A DNA stretch of 64,000 bases from UBA4615 sp046046245 (GTDB lineage: Bacteria > Pseudomonadota > Gammaproteobacteria > Burkholderiales > Burkholderiaceae_E). The stretch lies in contig JBJOKE010000003.1 of the NCBI GenBank assembly GCA_046046245.1, forward strand, positions 62,001-126,000. The letters are read 5' to 3'. The notes beneath the pieces were generated by a model. It was not told the origin of the DNA, did not search any database, and worked only from the letters and a program-made list of their open reading frames with translations. Of this stretch, positions 15,358 through 24,337 are shown in pieces; within the stretch, counting starts at the first letter, position 1; every line of letters starts with the position of its first letter. Position numbers and translations under genes: made by a program.

Positions 15358-17427
15358 TCACCACGCGTCGAGCGTCGTCGAACCCAGCCGACGGTCGATG
15401 ATCCCGGGCGGAGGCGGGGGCACGGCGGTCCGCGGGGCCGTGTCCGGGACATCGCCGCGGCCGTCGCGCGCAGGCGAGAGGGCGTCCATCGCCCGGCGCA
15501 GGAACCGCGGAATGCCGAGCCCCGTCCCGCCCCACCCCGCCGGCTGCATCGGCTCGGTCTGCTGCAGCGTGGGCAGTCCGTCGGTCTTCTCCGCCTCGGC
15601 GCGGACATGGATCAGGAACAGGTCCGTCTCGACCGTGACGAGCCGGTGGCGCAGCGCGAGCTCGCGGATCGCGTCGCGGCCGGGTGCCAGCGCGCCCGAC
15701 CGACGACGCCCGGTCCGGCCGCGCTCCAGCTGCTCGATCCGGCGGGCCGCCGCGAGCCGCGGCAGGACCTCGGCGGGGGAGGCATCGACCGGATCGACGT
15801 CCGCCGACGCGATCGCCGTGGCGGCCGGGGCCGTCGACGCATCGTGCACCGCGCCCGGCGCACCGGACGCCGCGAGGGCCGCCTCCTCCACCGTCGCCGC
15901 CAGCGCCCAGCCGCGGGTCGACGCCACCCGTTCGCGCCCGCGCCCCGTCCGCGTCTCCACCGTGAAGAGAAGCCGCGGCGCCACCGGCGCGCGCGGCGCG
16001 TCGAAGCCCGCGAACACGTGCAGCGTGTCGCCGTCGAAGACCTGCAGCGGCGTCTCGGTCGCCCAGCTCGGCGCCGTGCCCCAGTCGATCGACACGCCCG
16101 AGACCCGCGGCACCCGCAGCCGCGCGAAGGTGCGCTCGATCGCGCCCTCGATCGACTCGCCGGGCGCCACCCGCTCGCAGGCCCCGCCGGTGGACTCGGC
16201 GAGCGTGCGCAGCAGCGACTCGGCCGGCGCCGTGCCCACGCCCACCGCGAAGATCCGCTGGCCCGACGCGCGCGCGGCCGCCACCACCGGCTCGATGTCG
16301 GCCACCTGCCCGTCGGTCACCAGCAGCACGTCCGCCTTCGAGCCGGCGCGCGTGCCGCGCAGCGAGAAGGTCGAGACCAGCGCCGCATTGAGCTCGGTGC
16401 CGCCCATCGTCGCGTCCGTGGCACCCACCTCGCGGTGCAGCCGCTCGAGCGTCGGCCCGTCGGCCGGCTGCAGCGTGTCGAGCACGTGCCGCACCGTCGA
16501 GCCGAAGCGGCTGAACGAGACCCGGTCCGACGGTCGCAGTCCGGCCAGCACCCGTTCCAGCCCGCGCCGTGCGGAGGCGATGCTGTCTCCACCCATCGAG
16601 CCCGAGCAGTCCACCAGCAGCTTCAGGTCGAGCGGTGCGCGGTCGCCGCCGTCGATCGCCGGACAGAAGCTCGCCATCACCACGCAGCCCTCGCCGTCGG
16701 GCGCGCGCAGCGCCCGCGCAGTGCCCGTCGACTGCGCGCCGCCCGCGAACGCCAGCACGACGTCGCGGTCCAGCCAGGCGCGACCGTCGATCGACACCCG
16801 CGCGCCGCCGTCCGGCCGCGCCGCCACCGCGATCGCGTGCGTGGGCGACTCGATCGGGCCCGCGGCCGCGGTCGCGTCCAGGTCCACCGACAGCGCGAAG
16901 CCGTAGTCCGCCGACAGGCTCGCGGCCGTGGTGTCGTGCGGCCGCAGGCCCGGCTGCGCGGCCAGGTCGCCGTAGCGCGGTGCGATGGTGGTGGGCACCG
17001 AGAGCCGCACCCGGCCCTGCTCCACCCGCAGCGGTTGGGCGTAGCGCAGCTCGATGTCCGCGGTCTCGCCAGGCTTCAGGTTGCCCAGGTCCACCGTGAA
17101 GCGCCCGTCCGGCCCCTTGCGCAGCCGGATCGGCGCGTCGCCGGCGGCCACCGCCTCCTCGTGGCGCGCGTCCGCCTCGGGCCGCGCGAGCACCGCGCCG
17201 TCCAGCCGCCGGCCCGCGAGCTCGGCCGACAGCCCCAGCAGCACCGCGCTCCAGGCGAGCGGGACGGTGCAGACCACCTCCAGCGTCTCGTCGGTGTCGT
17301 TTCGGAAGTGCTGCCGCACCGTCATCGCCAGCAGCAGGCCGGCGACGCGGCCATGGGCGTCGACGCGCTTCAGCGACATCGTGCGGCCGGCGGCCGTCGC
17401 GAGGACGGCGTGGGGTTCGTGGGTCAT
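15358..17427 (-). CDS. VIT-domain and von Willebrand A-domain protein
   Basis: A 689-residue protein. Residues 1-130 form a VIT domain (LKRVDAHGRVAGLLLAMTVRQHFRND in parts, then PGETADIELRYAQPL). A von Willebrand A domain follows from about 265, with an intact metal-ion adhesion site D273-C-S275-G-S277-M. The C-terminal part includes a helical LAARRIEQL region and a proline-rich tail (PPPPPG). No signal peptide is seen, so the protein is probably cytoplasmic and binds partners through the metal site. It is preceded on the same strand by a MerR-like gene ending 61 bases upstream. Function unknown; proteins of this architecture are often linked to stress or large complexes. Confidence 0.88.
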   Translation of the reverse strand: MTHEPHAVLATAAGRTMSLKRVDAHGRVAGLLLAMTVRQHFRNDTDETLEVVCTVPLAWSAVLLGLSAELAGRRLDGAVLARPEADARHEEAVAAGDAPIRLRKGPDGRFTVDLGNLKPGETADIELRYAQPLRVEQGRVRLSVPTTIAPRYGDLAAQPGLRPHDTTAASLSADYGFALSVDLDATAAAGPIESPTHAIAVAARPDGGARVSIDGRAWLDRDVVLAFAGGAQSTGTARALRAPDGEGCVVMASFCPAIDGGDRAPLDLKLLVDCSGSMGGDSIASARRGLERVLAGLRPSDRVSFSRFGSTVRHVLDTLQPADGPTLERLHREVGATDATMGGTELNAALVSTFSLRGTRAGSKADVLLVTDGQVADIEPVVAAARASGQRIFAVGVGTAPAESLLRTLAESTGGACERVAPGESIEGAIERTFARLRVPRVSGVSIDWGTAPSWATETPLQVFDGDTLHVFAGFDAPRAPVAPRLLFTVETRTGRGRERVASTRGWALAATVEEAALAASGAPGAVHDASTAPAATAIASADVDPVDASPAEVLPRLAAARRIEQLERGRTGRRRSGALAPGRDAIRELALRHRLVTVETDLFLIHVRAEAEKTDGLPTLQQTEPMQPAGWGGTGLGIPRFLRRAMDALSPARDGRGDVPDTAPRTAVPPPPPGIIDRRLGSTTLDAW

Positions 17428-17488
17428 CGCAGCTCCATTCTTCTTTGTCGTTCGTGTGCTTCGTTCCGGTCCTGCCGCGGCCCGCCGG

Positions 17489-17743
17489 TCACCCGGCGCG
17501 GCCGTCGCCCTCGTCGCGGATCCGCGCCAGCGAGAGCCCGGCGTCGGCGAACAGCCGGATGCGCAACAGCTTGTCCAGGTGCGGGCTCAGGCGATGAGCC
17601 CCGCGCGACTCGCCCACCGGACGGTCGGGCAGGCCGATCCGCGGGTACCAGCGGGCGGTCCGCTTCGGGACGCCGGCGAGCGTGCAGCGCGCGTCGAGGG
17701 TGACGGGGCGGTCGTCGGGGGCGGGGACGGCGGGGGGTGTGAT
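17489..17743 (-). CDS. MerR-like helix-turn-helix protein without a canonical start codon
   Basis: Reading leftwards to the TGA at 17491-17489, the frame encodes TLDARCTLAGVPKRTARWY, then IGLPDRPVGESRG and HLDKLLRIRLFADAGLSLARI. This is a MerR-type helix-turn-helix followed by the wing and the GLSLxxIR helix. The frame is open from 17818 but has no ATG, GTG or TTG upstream of the conserved part. The start given (ATC at 17743, with GGGAGG some way upstream) is only a placeholder. Either a rare start is used or the 5' end is damaged. It lies just upstream of the VIT/vWA gene on the same strand and could regulate it. Confidence 0.6.
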   Translation of the reverse strand: MTPPAVPAPDDRPVTLDARCTLAGVPKRTARWYPRIGLPDRPVGESRGAHRLSPHLDKLLRIRLFADAGLSLARIRDEGDGRAG

Positions 17744-17981
17744 GGCGAGGCCGGTGATCGGCCTCCCATCGTTCGGGCGAGTCGGTCGAATCGTGGACGG
17801 CGAGGCCGCTCGGGCCGATCAGGCCCGCCCATCCGCCGTCAGGCATGGCCATTCGGCGAAGCCGGCGCTCACCTACTCCCGCGCGACCGATGTATGGCGC
17901 CGGTGCGGGGCGGGTCCTTCGCCACCGTGCATTTCGCGCAGATCCCTGCCTGGCACCTTCGGGCGCCGCGAGGACCGGGAC

Positions 17982-18653
17982 TCAGCGACGCTGCTCCGCG
18001 CAGCGCAGCACGTCCTGCGTCGCGCCGCGCTCCAGGCAGTGCCGCATGTCGCCCTGCGGCCGCGCGGCCGGCCCGGCGCCGTTCGCGCCCGACCGGTCGG
18101 ACGGGCCCGCGCGTGCGCCCGTCGACGTGGCCGCGGCACCGCCCTTGGGCGCGGCGCCTGTCGCGGCCGCGGCCGGGGCCGGCGCGAGCCCCAGCGAGCG
18201 CGCCGCCGGCGTCTCGCGCCAGCCGTCCACCGTCGCGCGCCAGGCGGGCACCGTGCTGCCTTCCAGGTAGAGCCCCACCGCCGCCGCGAGCGCCACCAGC
18301 AGCGCACCGCCGGCCCAGCCGATCACCCCCGCGCGTCCGCGGCGCTCGGGCGCCGACGGCGGGAGTCCCGCCGCCACGTCGCGCGCGACCCGTTCCTCGC
18401 GCGCCCGCCGCTGCCGCGCGCCCGCGGCCCACAGCCCCGTGGCCGCGCCGAGCACCACGCCGCCGAAGGTCGTGACGAGGTCCTGCACCGACTGCGACGC
18501 GAGGTCCGCCGGATGCGTGACGAGCGCCAGCCAGCCCGTGCCCACGACCGCCACGAGCAGCACCAGCAGCCGGCTGCGGACGAGCGCCCCCAGTCCGGCG
18601 AGCGCGGCGAAGTGCAGCAGCGACAGGACGAAGGCGGGCAACACCGTGGTCAC
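17982..18653 (-). CDS. Small multi-pass membrane protein
   Basis: About 223 residues from a GTG at 18653 (a second GTG at 18644 is possible). It has hydrophobic segments LPAFVLSLLHFAALAGLGAL and LLVLLVAVVGTGWLALV near the N-terminus, TFGGVVLGAATGLWAAG next, and GWAGGALLVALAAAVGLYL in the middle, giving four likely membrane helices. A long Ala/Gly/Pro-rich linker leads to a C-terminal tail with two cysteines (MRHCLERGATQDVLRCAEQ), which may form a disulfide outside the membrane. I do not recognise the family. It lies beside the nuclease island but points away from it, and nothing shows that it belongs to it. Confidence 0.62.
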   Translation of the reverse strand: MTTVLPAFVLSLLHFAALAGLGALVRSRLLVLLVAVVGTGWLALVTHPADLASQSVQDLVTTFGGVVLGAATGLWAAGARQRRAREERVARDVAAGLPPSAPERRGRAGVIGWAGGALLVALAAAVGLYLEGSTVPAWRATVDGWRETPAARSLGLAPAPAAAATGAAPKGGAAATSTGARAGPSDRSGANGAGPAARPQGDMRHCLERGATQDVLRCAEQRR

Positions 18654-18662
18654 GCGGTCGAA

Positions 18663-18685
18663 ACGCTTGCGGTGTGTCGAAGCGT
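18663..18685. promoter_or_regulatory. Inverted repeat between membrane protein and nuclease-helicase
   Basis: ACGCTT (18663-18668) and AAGCGT (18680-18685) form a perfect six-base inverted repeat with an eleven-base loop. It lies next to the membrane protein start, in the 292-base region shared with the divergent nuclease-helicase gene. It may be a leader hairpin or an operator. I see nothing else recognisable in this intergenic stretch. Confidence 0.3.
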
Positions 18686-18945
18686 GTCGCGCGCCGGTGC
18701 CGGCGGACAGCACGAACCGACCGGCGGTCGTCGCGCGAAGGCGGGCGAAGGCGACATTGCCGCCGCCGGCCGGCGTCTCGCCGCGGATTCCGTCCGTGAC
18801 GGCACGACGCGCTTCCGACGGGGTCGTGGATCCGTTCGTCTGCCCGCCGTCGTGAACGCGGGAACCATAGCCGATCCGGATGAGCGGGGTCCCGCGGCGC
18901 ACCGCCTAGGATCGCCAACCGATCTGCGCAGGTGCTCTCGTCCTC

Positions 18946-21900
18946 GTGTTCCGACTCGGCTCCCGGCTGCTGCACTCGGCCACCGACCTCGTGGCCTTCC
19001 TCGACTGCGCGCACCGCACCGTGCTCGACCGCGCGGCCGTCGACGCGCCCGTGCCGCGCGCCGAGGACGACCCCTATGCGACGCTGCTCCAGCAGAAGGG
19101 CATCGCACACGAGAAGGCCTTCCTCGCGGTGCTGCGTGCGCGGCATGCGAGCGTGGTCGAGATCGCCGACGTGCCCGGCCTCGACCGCGACGCGAAGCTG
19201 GCCCGCCGGGCCGAGGACACCCTCGCCGCGATGCGCGCGGGCACCGACGTGATCTACCAGGCCACCCTCCTCGACGGGAACCTCGTCGGCCACGCCGACT
19301 TCCTGCGCCGCATCGACGGCCCGTCGCGGTTCGGCGCGTGGCACTACGAGGTGCTCGACACCAAGCTCGCGCGCAGCCCCCGGCCCGAGTTCGTGATCCA
19401 GCTGGCGTTCTATTCCCGCCTGCTCGCGGCGGCGCAGGGCGTGGAGCCCGCCTGGTGCCACGTGGTGACGGGCGATGCGCGCCGCACCGAGCATCCGTTC
19501 CGCGTGGCCGACGCCGCCCACTACGTCGCCCACCAGCTCCAGCGCTACCTCGAGCACGTCGAGACCCCGCGCCCCACCTACCCCGATCCCTGCGCCGCCT
19601 GCGACCTGTGCCGCTGGCGCGAGGCCTGCGAACAGCGCCGGGTCGACGACGACCATCCGTGCCAGGTCGCGAACATCACCGGCCAGCAGATCCGCCGCCT
19701 GCAGGCCGCGGGCGTGGGCACCATGGCCGCGCTCGCCGCGCTGCCGGCCGAGGTGGTCGTGCCGAAGGTCTCGCCCGTGGTGCTCGAGCGCCTGCGCGCG
19801 CAGGCCGCGCTCCAGCACCGCGCGCGCACCGACGGCGGCCGCCACCTCGAGCTGCTGCCGGCCGATGCGGACGGACGCCTGGGCTTCCACCGCCTGCCGC
19901 TGCCCGATCCCCACGACCTGTACTTCGACATGGAGGGCGATCCGCTCGAGGTCGACGGGCTGGAGTACCTGTTCGGCGTCTGGGGCCGCGGCGTGGATCC
20001 GGCGAAGCCGGGCGAGGAGGGGTTCAGGGCGTTCTGGGCCCACGACCGCGCCGGGGAGAAGCGTGCGTTCGAGGCCTTCGTGGATTTCACGATCGCGCAC
20101 CTCGATGCGCATCCGGGGGCGCACGTCTATCACTACGCCGCCTACGAACGCAGCGCGCTCGAGCGCCTGATGTGCTGGCACGCCACCCGCGAGGACGAGG
20201 TCGATCGGCTCTTCCGCGAGGAGCGCCTCGTCGACCTGTACGCCGTGGTGCGCGGCGCGATCCGCATCTCCGAGCCCAGCTACTCGATCAAGGCCGTCGA
20301 GCGCTTCTACCGACCGGCGCGCGACGGCGGCGTGACCAACGCGGGGCAGAGCGTGGTCTGGTACGAGCAGTGGCGCGAGACCGGCGAGGCGACGCTGCTC
20401 GAGGGGATCGAGGCGTACAACCACGACGACGTCGAGTCGACGCGGGCCCTGCATCGGTGGTTACTCGGGCTGCGGCCGGACGGCCTGCCGTGGCGCGGCA
20501 AGGCCGGCCCCGACGACGGAACCGCCGCCGCGGCCGGCGACCCGCCCAAGCCCCTGAATGCCCGCGCCCAGGCCGCCCGCACGCGCGGTCTCGCCTGCCA
20601 GGCCGCCCGCGAGCGCCTGCAGGCCGCGCTTCCCGCCGACGAGACCGCGTGGACCGACGACGACGCGATGCGCGCGCTGACCGCGCTGCTGCTCGACTTC
20701 CACCGCCGCACGCGCAAGCCCGCGCTGTGGGCGATGTATGACCGGAAGGGGTGGGAGGACGAGCGCCTCGTCGAGGATGTCGAGTGCCTGGGCGGGCTGA
20801 GTCGTGACCACGAGATCGCGCCTCGGCCTGTCGGTCACTCGCTCGTGTGGGCCTATCGATTCCCCGAGCAGGAGACCAAGCTCGAGGATGGCGCCGACGT
20901 GAGGATCGCGGCCACATGCGGGGCCGCGACGATCGTGCGGCTGGATGCCGCGGCCCGCACGGTCCGCCTGCGCGTGGCGAAGAAGCAGGGCGAGCCCGCC
21001 GAGCGCATCGGCCTCGGCCCGGCTGGCCCCCTCGACGACGGCGTTCTCGAAGCCGGCGTGCTGCGCTTCGCCGAGTCCCTGATCGCGGGCGGCGGCCGGT
21101 ACCCGGCGGTCGAGCGCCTGCTGCGCCGCGAGCGGCCGACGCTCACCGGGCATCCCGACGGCGCGCCGCTGATCGACCTGCGTCGCGAGGCGCATTCGCA
21201 GCTCGTCGAGGCGATCGCGCGGCTCGACCACAGCGCGCTGTTCGTCCAGGGCCCGCCTGGCGCGGGCAAGACCTGGACCGGCGCGCGCGTGATCGTCGCG
21301 CTGATGCGCCGCGGCCTGCGCGTGGGCGTGGCGTCGAACAGCCACAAGGCGATCCACAACCTGCTGAACGAGGTCGAGAAGGTGGCCTTGGCTGAGAGCT
21401 TCACGTTCCGCGGCGCGAAGAAGCTGAGCACCCGCGATCCCGACGAGACCCGCTTCGACGGCCCGAACTTCGATAATCTCGAGCACGCTGCCGCGCTCGC
21501 CGACCCCGCCTATCGGCTGGTGGCAGGCACCGCATGGCTCTTCGCCGATCCGGCGCTGGACGGCACCGTGGACCACCTGTTCGTCGACGAGGCCGGCCAG
21601 GTCTCGCTCGCGAACCTCGTGGCGATGGGCACCAGCGCACGCAACCTCGTGCTGCTCGGCGACCCGATGCAGCTCGCGCAGCCCGTGCAGGGCGTGCACC
21701 CGGGCCGCTCGGGCGAGTCGGCCCTCGACTACCTGATCGACGGCCGCGCGACCGTGGCCGCGGACCGCGGGATCTTCCTCGATCGCACGCACCGGATGGC
21801 GCCCGCGCTGTGCCGTTTCGTGTCGGACGCGGTGTACGACGGGCGGCTGCTGCCGGACGCGTGCACCGCGGACCGGCGGCTGGTGCTGCGCGAGTACGCG

Positions 21901-22443
21901 CATGCCGCGCTGAAGCCCGCGGGCCTCGCCTTCCTGCGCGTGCCGCACGACGGCTGCTCACATCGCAGCGACGAGGAGGTGGACAAGGTGATCGAGCTGC
22001 TCCGGAGCCTGCTGTCGCAGCGGTATCGCGACGGCCGGGGCAGCGAGCACGCGCTGACGCTGGAGGACGTGCTGATCGTGGCGCCCTACAACGCGCAGGT
22101 GCGGCGGCTGAAGGCGCAGCTGCCGGCGGGGGCACGCGTGGGCACGGTCGACAAGTTCCAGGGGCAGGAGGCGCAGGTGGTCATCGTGTCGATGACGACG
22201 TCGAACGACTCGACGATGCCGCGGAGCAAGGCGTTCCTGTACAGCAGGAATCGGTTGAACGTGGCGGTGTCGCGGGGGAAGTGTCTGGCGGTGGTGGTGG
22301 CGAGTCCGGGGTTGCTGCAGGCGCGGTGCTCGACGGTGAGCGACATCGGGCTGGTGAACCTGTTGTGCTGGGCGGCATCCGGCGAATCGGTTGCCGATGC
22401 GGCTCTGCTGCCCGCATCATCGCCCCGGTCGGAGAGCCGCTGA
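18946..22443 (+). CDS. RecB-like nuclease fused to superfamily 1 (UPF1/DNA2-type) helicase
   Basis: A 1165-residue fusion of the TM0106 type. The N-terminal third carries a RecB/Cas4-like nuclease region with a cysteine cluster CAACDLCRWREAC (about 215-227) that may hold an iron-sulfur centre, then an RNase-H-like segment ending EAYNHDDVESTRALHRWL. The C-terminal helicase has Walker A GPPGAGKT (about 769-776), Walker B VDEAGQ (about 879), GDPMQL, TVDKFQGQE (about 1067) and NVAVSRGK (about 1105). All helicase motifs look intact, so the protein should translocate on and cut nucleic acid. Start is GTG at 18946. It is followed after 12 bases by a DUF3883 gene, with which it forms the plus-strand operon of the island. 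Confidence 0.9.
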   Translation: MFRLGSRLLHSATDLVAFLDCAHRTVLDRAAVDAPVPRAEDDPYATLLQQKGIAHEKAFLAVLRARHASVVEIADVPGLDRDAKLARRAEDTLAAMRAGTDVIYQATLLDGNLVGHADFLRRIDGPSRFGAWHYEVLDTKLARSPRPEFVIQLAFYSRLLAAAQGVEPAWCHVVTGDARRTEHPFRVADAAHYVAHQLQRYLEHVETPRPTYPDPCAACDLCRWREACEQRRVDDDHPCQVANITGQQIRRLQAAGVGTMAALAALPAEVVVPKVSPVVLERLRAQAALQHRARTDGGRHLELLPADADGRLGFHRLPLPDPHDLYFDMEGDPLEVDGLEYLFGVWGRGVDPAKPGEEGFRAFWAHDRAGEKRAFEAFVDFTIAHLDAHPGAHVYHYAAYERSALERLMCWHATREDEVDRLFREERLVDLYAVVRGAIRISEPSYSIKAVERFYRPARDGGVTNAGQSVVWYEQWRETGEATLLEGIEAYNHDDVESTRALHRWLLGLRPDGLPWRGKAGPDDGTAAAAGDPPKPLNARAQAARTRGLACQAARERLQAALPADETAWTDDDAMRALTALLLDFHRRTRKPALWAMYDRKGWEDERLVEDVECLGGLSRDHEIAPRPVGHSLVWAYRFPEQETKLEDGADVRIAATCGAATIVRLDAAARTVRLRVAKKQGEPAERIGLGPAGPLDDGVLEAGVLRFAESLIAGGGRYPAVERLLRRERPTLTGHPDGAPLIDLRREAHSQLVEAIARLDHSALFVQGPPGAGKTWTGARVIVALMRRGLRVGVASNSHKAIHNLLNEVEKVALAESFTFRGAKKLSTRDPDETRFDGPNFDNLEHAAALADPAYRLVAGTAWLFADPALDGTVDHLFVDEAGQVSLANLVAMGTSARNLVLLGDPMQLAQPVQGVHPGRSGESALDYLIDGRATVAADRGIFLDRTHRMAPALCRFVSDAVYDGRLLPDACTADRRLVLREYAHAALKPAGLAFLRVPHDGCSHRSDEEVDKVIELLRSLLSQRYRDGRGSEHALTLEDVLIVAPYNAQVRRLKAQLPAGARVGTVDKFQGQEAQVVIVSMTTSNDSTMPRSKAFLYSRNRLNVAVSRGKCLAVVVASPGLLQARCSTVSDIGLVNLLCWAASGESVADAALLPASSPRSESR

Positions 22444-22455
22444 AACGATCCCTGC

Positions 22456-23310
22456 ATGACAGACCGTCCTGTCCCGTGGTCCGAGCCCGAAGTGGAAGCG
22501 ATCGTTGCCGACTACTTCCACATGCTCACGCTCGAACTGGCCGGCCAGGCAGTGAACAAGACGGCGCATCGGACCGTCCTGAAGCGTCTTCTGAACGGGC
22601 GGCCCGATGGCTCGGTCGAGCGGAAGCATCAGAACATCAGCGCGATCCTGCTGGAACTGGGATGTCCGTACATCCGAGGCTACAAGCCGCTCCCGAACTA
22701 CCAATCGGTCCTGCGCGATGCGGTGGTCGAACGGTTGTCACATGACAAGTCGTTCGACCTGACGGCCCTGAGTGCCGTCGAGCAGCCCGCCGCGTCGCCG
22801 CTGATCGTCGACCCGGAGGGCGTGCTGGTCGAGCCGCCCCCGCTCGTTCTTCGAACGGGCGAGTCGCGGACACCCTATCGGGTCGATCGGAAGGGCATCT
22901 TCCGCGACTACCTCGACCGCGAAGCCAGGAACCGGTCTCTCGGCGAAGCCGGCGAGGCGTTCGTCGTCGAGTTCGAACAGCGCCGCTTGCACGCTGGCGG
23001 CGCTCGGAAACTCGCCGACCGCGTCGAGCACGTCGCCAGGTCGCGAGGAGACGGCCTGGGCTACGACGTGATGTCATACGAGACCGACGGACGTGAACGC
23101 TTCATCGAAGTGAAGACGACGTCGTTCGGTCAGATGACACCGTTCTACGTGAGCCGCAACGAGGTGGACTTCTCGGAAGAAGTCGGCTCGCAGTTCCATC
23201 TGTACAGGCTGTTCGACTTCAGGAAATCCCCTCGGATGTTCGACCTTCCCGGACCGGTGAACGCCAACTTCCGACTGGATCCCGTCTCGTTCCGCGCGAG
23301 CTTCGGCTAG
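22456..23310 (+). CDS. DUF3883 nuclease-like protein
   Basis: A 284-residue protein. The N-terminal half has a helical segment (AHRTVLKRLLNGR, SVERKHQNISAILLELG) that looks like a DNA- or partner-binding region. The C-terminal half is a DUF3883 domain: NRSLGEAGEAFV, then GLGYDVMSYE with D204 and FIEVKTTS with E218 and K220, a PD-(D/E)xK-type arrangement, and finally the conserved YVSRNEVDFS. DUF3883 is common in restriction and other defence proteins. It lies 12 bases after the nuclease-helicase gene and ends 15 bases before the convergent operon. Its base composition is noticeably less GC-biased than the flanking metabolic genes, consistent with acquisition from elsewhere. Confidence 0.85.
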   Translation: MTDRPVPWSEPEVEAIVADYFHMLTLELAGQAVNKTAHRTVLKRLLNGRPDGSVERKHQNISAILLELGCPYIRGYKPLPNYQSVLRDAVVERLSHDKSFDLTALSAVEQPAASPLIVDPEGVLVEPPPLVLRTGESRTPYRVDRKGIFRDYLDREARNRSLGEAGEAFVVEFEQRRLHAGGARKLADRVEHVARSRGDGLGYDVMSYETDGRERFIEVKTTSFGQMTPFYVSRNEVDFSEEVGSQFHLYRLFDFRKSPRMFDLPGPVNANFRLDPVSFRASFG

Positions 23311-23325
23311 GCCGGATGTGTCCGA

Positions 23326-24333
23326 TCAGACGGGCGGCTCCAGAACGACCGCATCGCGAGGGACGGAGATCGTCTCCACCGGCCTCGCCCGCCAACGCTC
23401 GAACGCCCGAGCGACCGCACCGGACAACGACGCGACTGGCGTCGCGCGATATCGCAGCCGCCGCTCCAGATGAACGCGGGCGATGTGCCCGTCGAATCTC
23501 GGGTCCTGCTCGCCGAGACCGAAATAGATCGCCGACGTCATCCCGCCGGGTGGCTCGCGCACCGAGAGAAACGATCGGCCTTCGACGGCTCCCGTGGTGG
23601 CCGGCACGAAGGCGCAGAACTTGGAGGGCGCGAAGAGCTGGCTCGCCGGGTCGAACGCCAGGAACCGGACGCGCCGCTTGGCCCACCTCGGCGCCAGAAC
23701 CGGATCCGTCGTCTCGGCGTTCCACGTCCGCACGTTCGCGCCGACCGTGAACGCGTTGTCGGCCATGTGGATCCGGTGCCAACCGCTGACCAGCTTCGCG
23801 TCTGCGACCGCGATGACCCGGTCGAACTCCGCGCCCACGTCGAGGGCGGCGTGCTCGAGCGCCATCGGGGTGGCCGCGTTCAACGCCCTGATCGTCCGAC
23901 CGTCCGCATCCGGCAGCAGGTCGATCTGGAACGCCGGAATGCCGACCGATCGCATGAACATGGCGGTGGTGGCCATCAACGCCTTGCGTCCGGGCGCGAT
24001 GTGCCGGCTCGCCATCGACACGAAGGCGTCGCCGGCGCCGCAGCCCTCGAAGAAGGCCGCCGACGCGAACTTGGCCTGGTTCGCGACCGGATCGGCGCGA
24101 CTGACTTCGAACTCGACCCAGATCCGCCGCGAATCGCCGTTACGGCTCAGTAGCACGTCGACGCGTGGGGCGAACCCCAGCCGGCGCGACGCATCCGAAT
24201 CGATCAACGGGGCCTCGACGTCGCACGCCCACCCGCGGCGAGCGCCTTCCCGCTCGAAGGCCTGCTGGAGAAAACGGGCGAGACGACCCGTGCTCGGTGG
24301 ATCGATGCCGGGTGGATGCGATCCGTTCTCCAC
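23326..24333 (-). CDS. PD-(D/E)xK-like putative nuclease
   Basis: A 335-residue protein of no named family that I can assign. Near the N-terminus RVDVLL (D59), followed by a short turn and IWVEFEVSRADP (E74, E76), has the strand-turn-strand form of a PD-(D/E)xK core with glutamate in place of the usual lysine. The remainder alternates strands and helices, including SAAFFEGCGAGDAFVSMASRH and a C-terminal ARAFERWRARP. It is the last gene of the minus-strand operon, beginning four bases after the HNH gene, so it is co-transcribed with the ATPase, HIT and HNH genes. Being a nuclease is an inference from the core motif and company. Confidence 0.7.
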   Translation of the reverse strand: MENGSHPPGIDPPSTGRLARFLQQAFEREGARRGWACDVEAPLIDSDASRRLGFAPRVDVLLSRNGDSRRIWVEFEVSRADPVANQAKFASAAFFEGCGAGDAFVSMASRHIAPGRKALMATTAMFMRSVGIPAFQIDLLPDADGRTIRALNAATPMALEHAALDVGAEFDRVIAVADAKLVSGWHRIHMADNAFTVGANVRTWNAETTDPVLAPRWAKRRVRFLAFDPASQLFAPSKFCAFVPATTGAVEGRSFLSVREPPGGMTSAIYFGLGEQDPRFDGHIARVHLERRLRYRATPVASLSGAVARAFERWRARPVETISVPRDAVVLEPPV

Positions 24334-24337
24334 GGGT

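Noticed and set aside
17424..17852. A 142-codon minus-strand frame with an ATG, overlapping the MerR-like gene.
   Set aside because: It reads as Arg/Pro/His-rich nonsense across the region where another frame shows a clear helix-turn-helix; it also overlaps the VIT/vWA start.
18946..22443. Cas4-like cysteine cluster as a sign of a CRISPR locus.
   Set aside because: No cas1/cas2 genes and no regularly spaced repeats are present; the cysteine-bearing RecB domain is fused to a helicase as in TM0106-type proteins.
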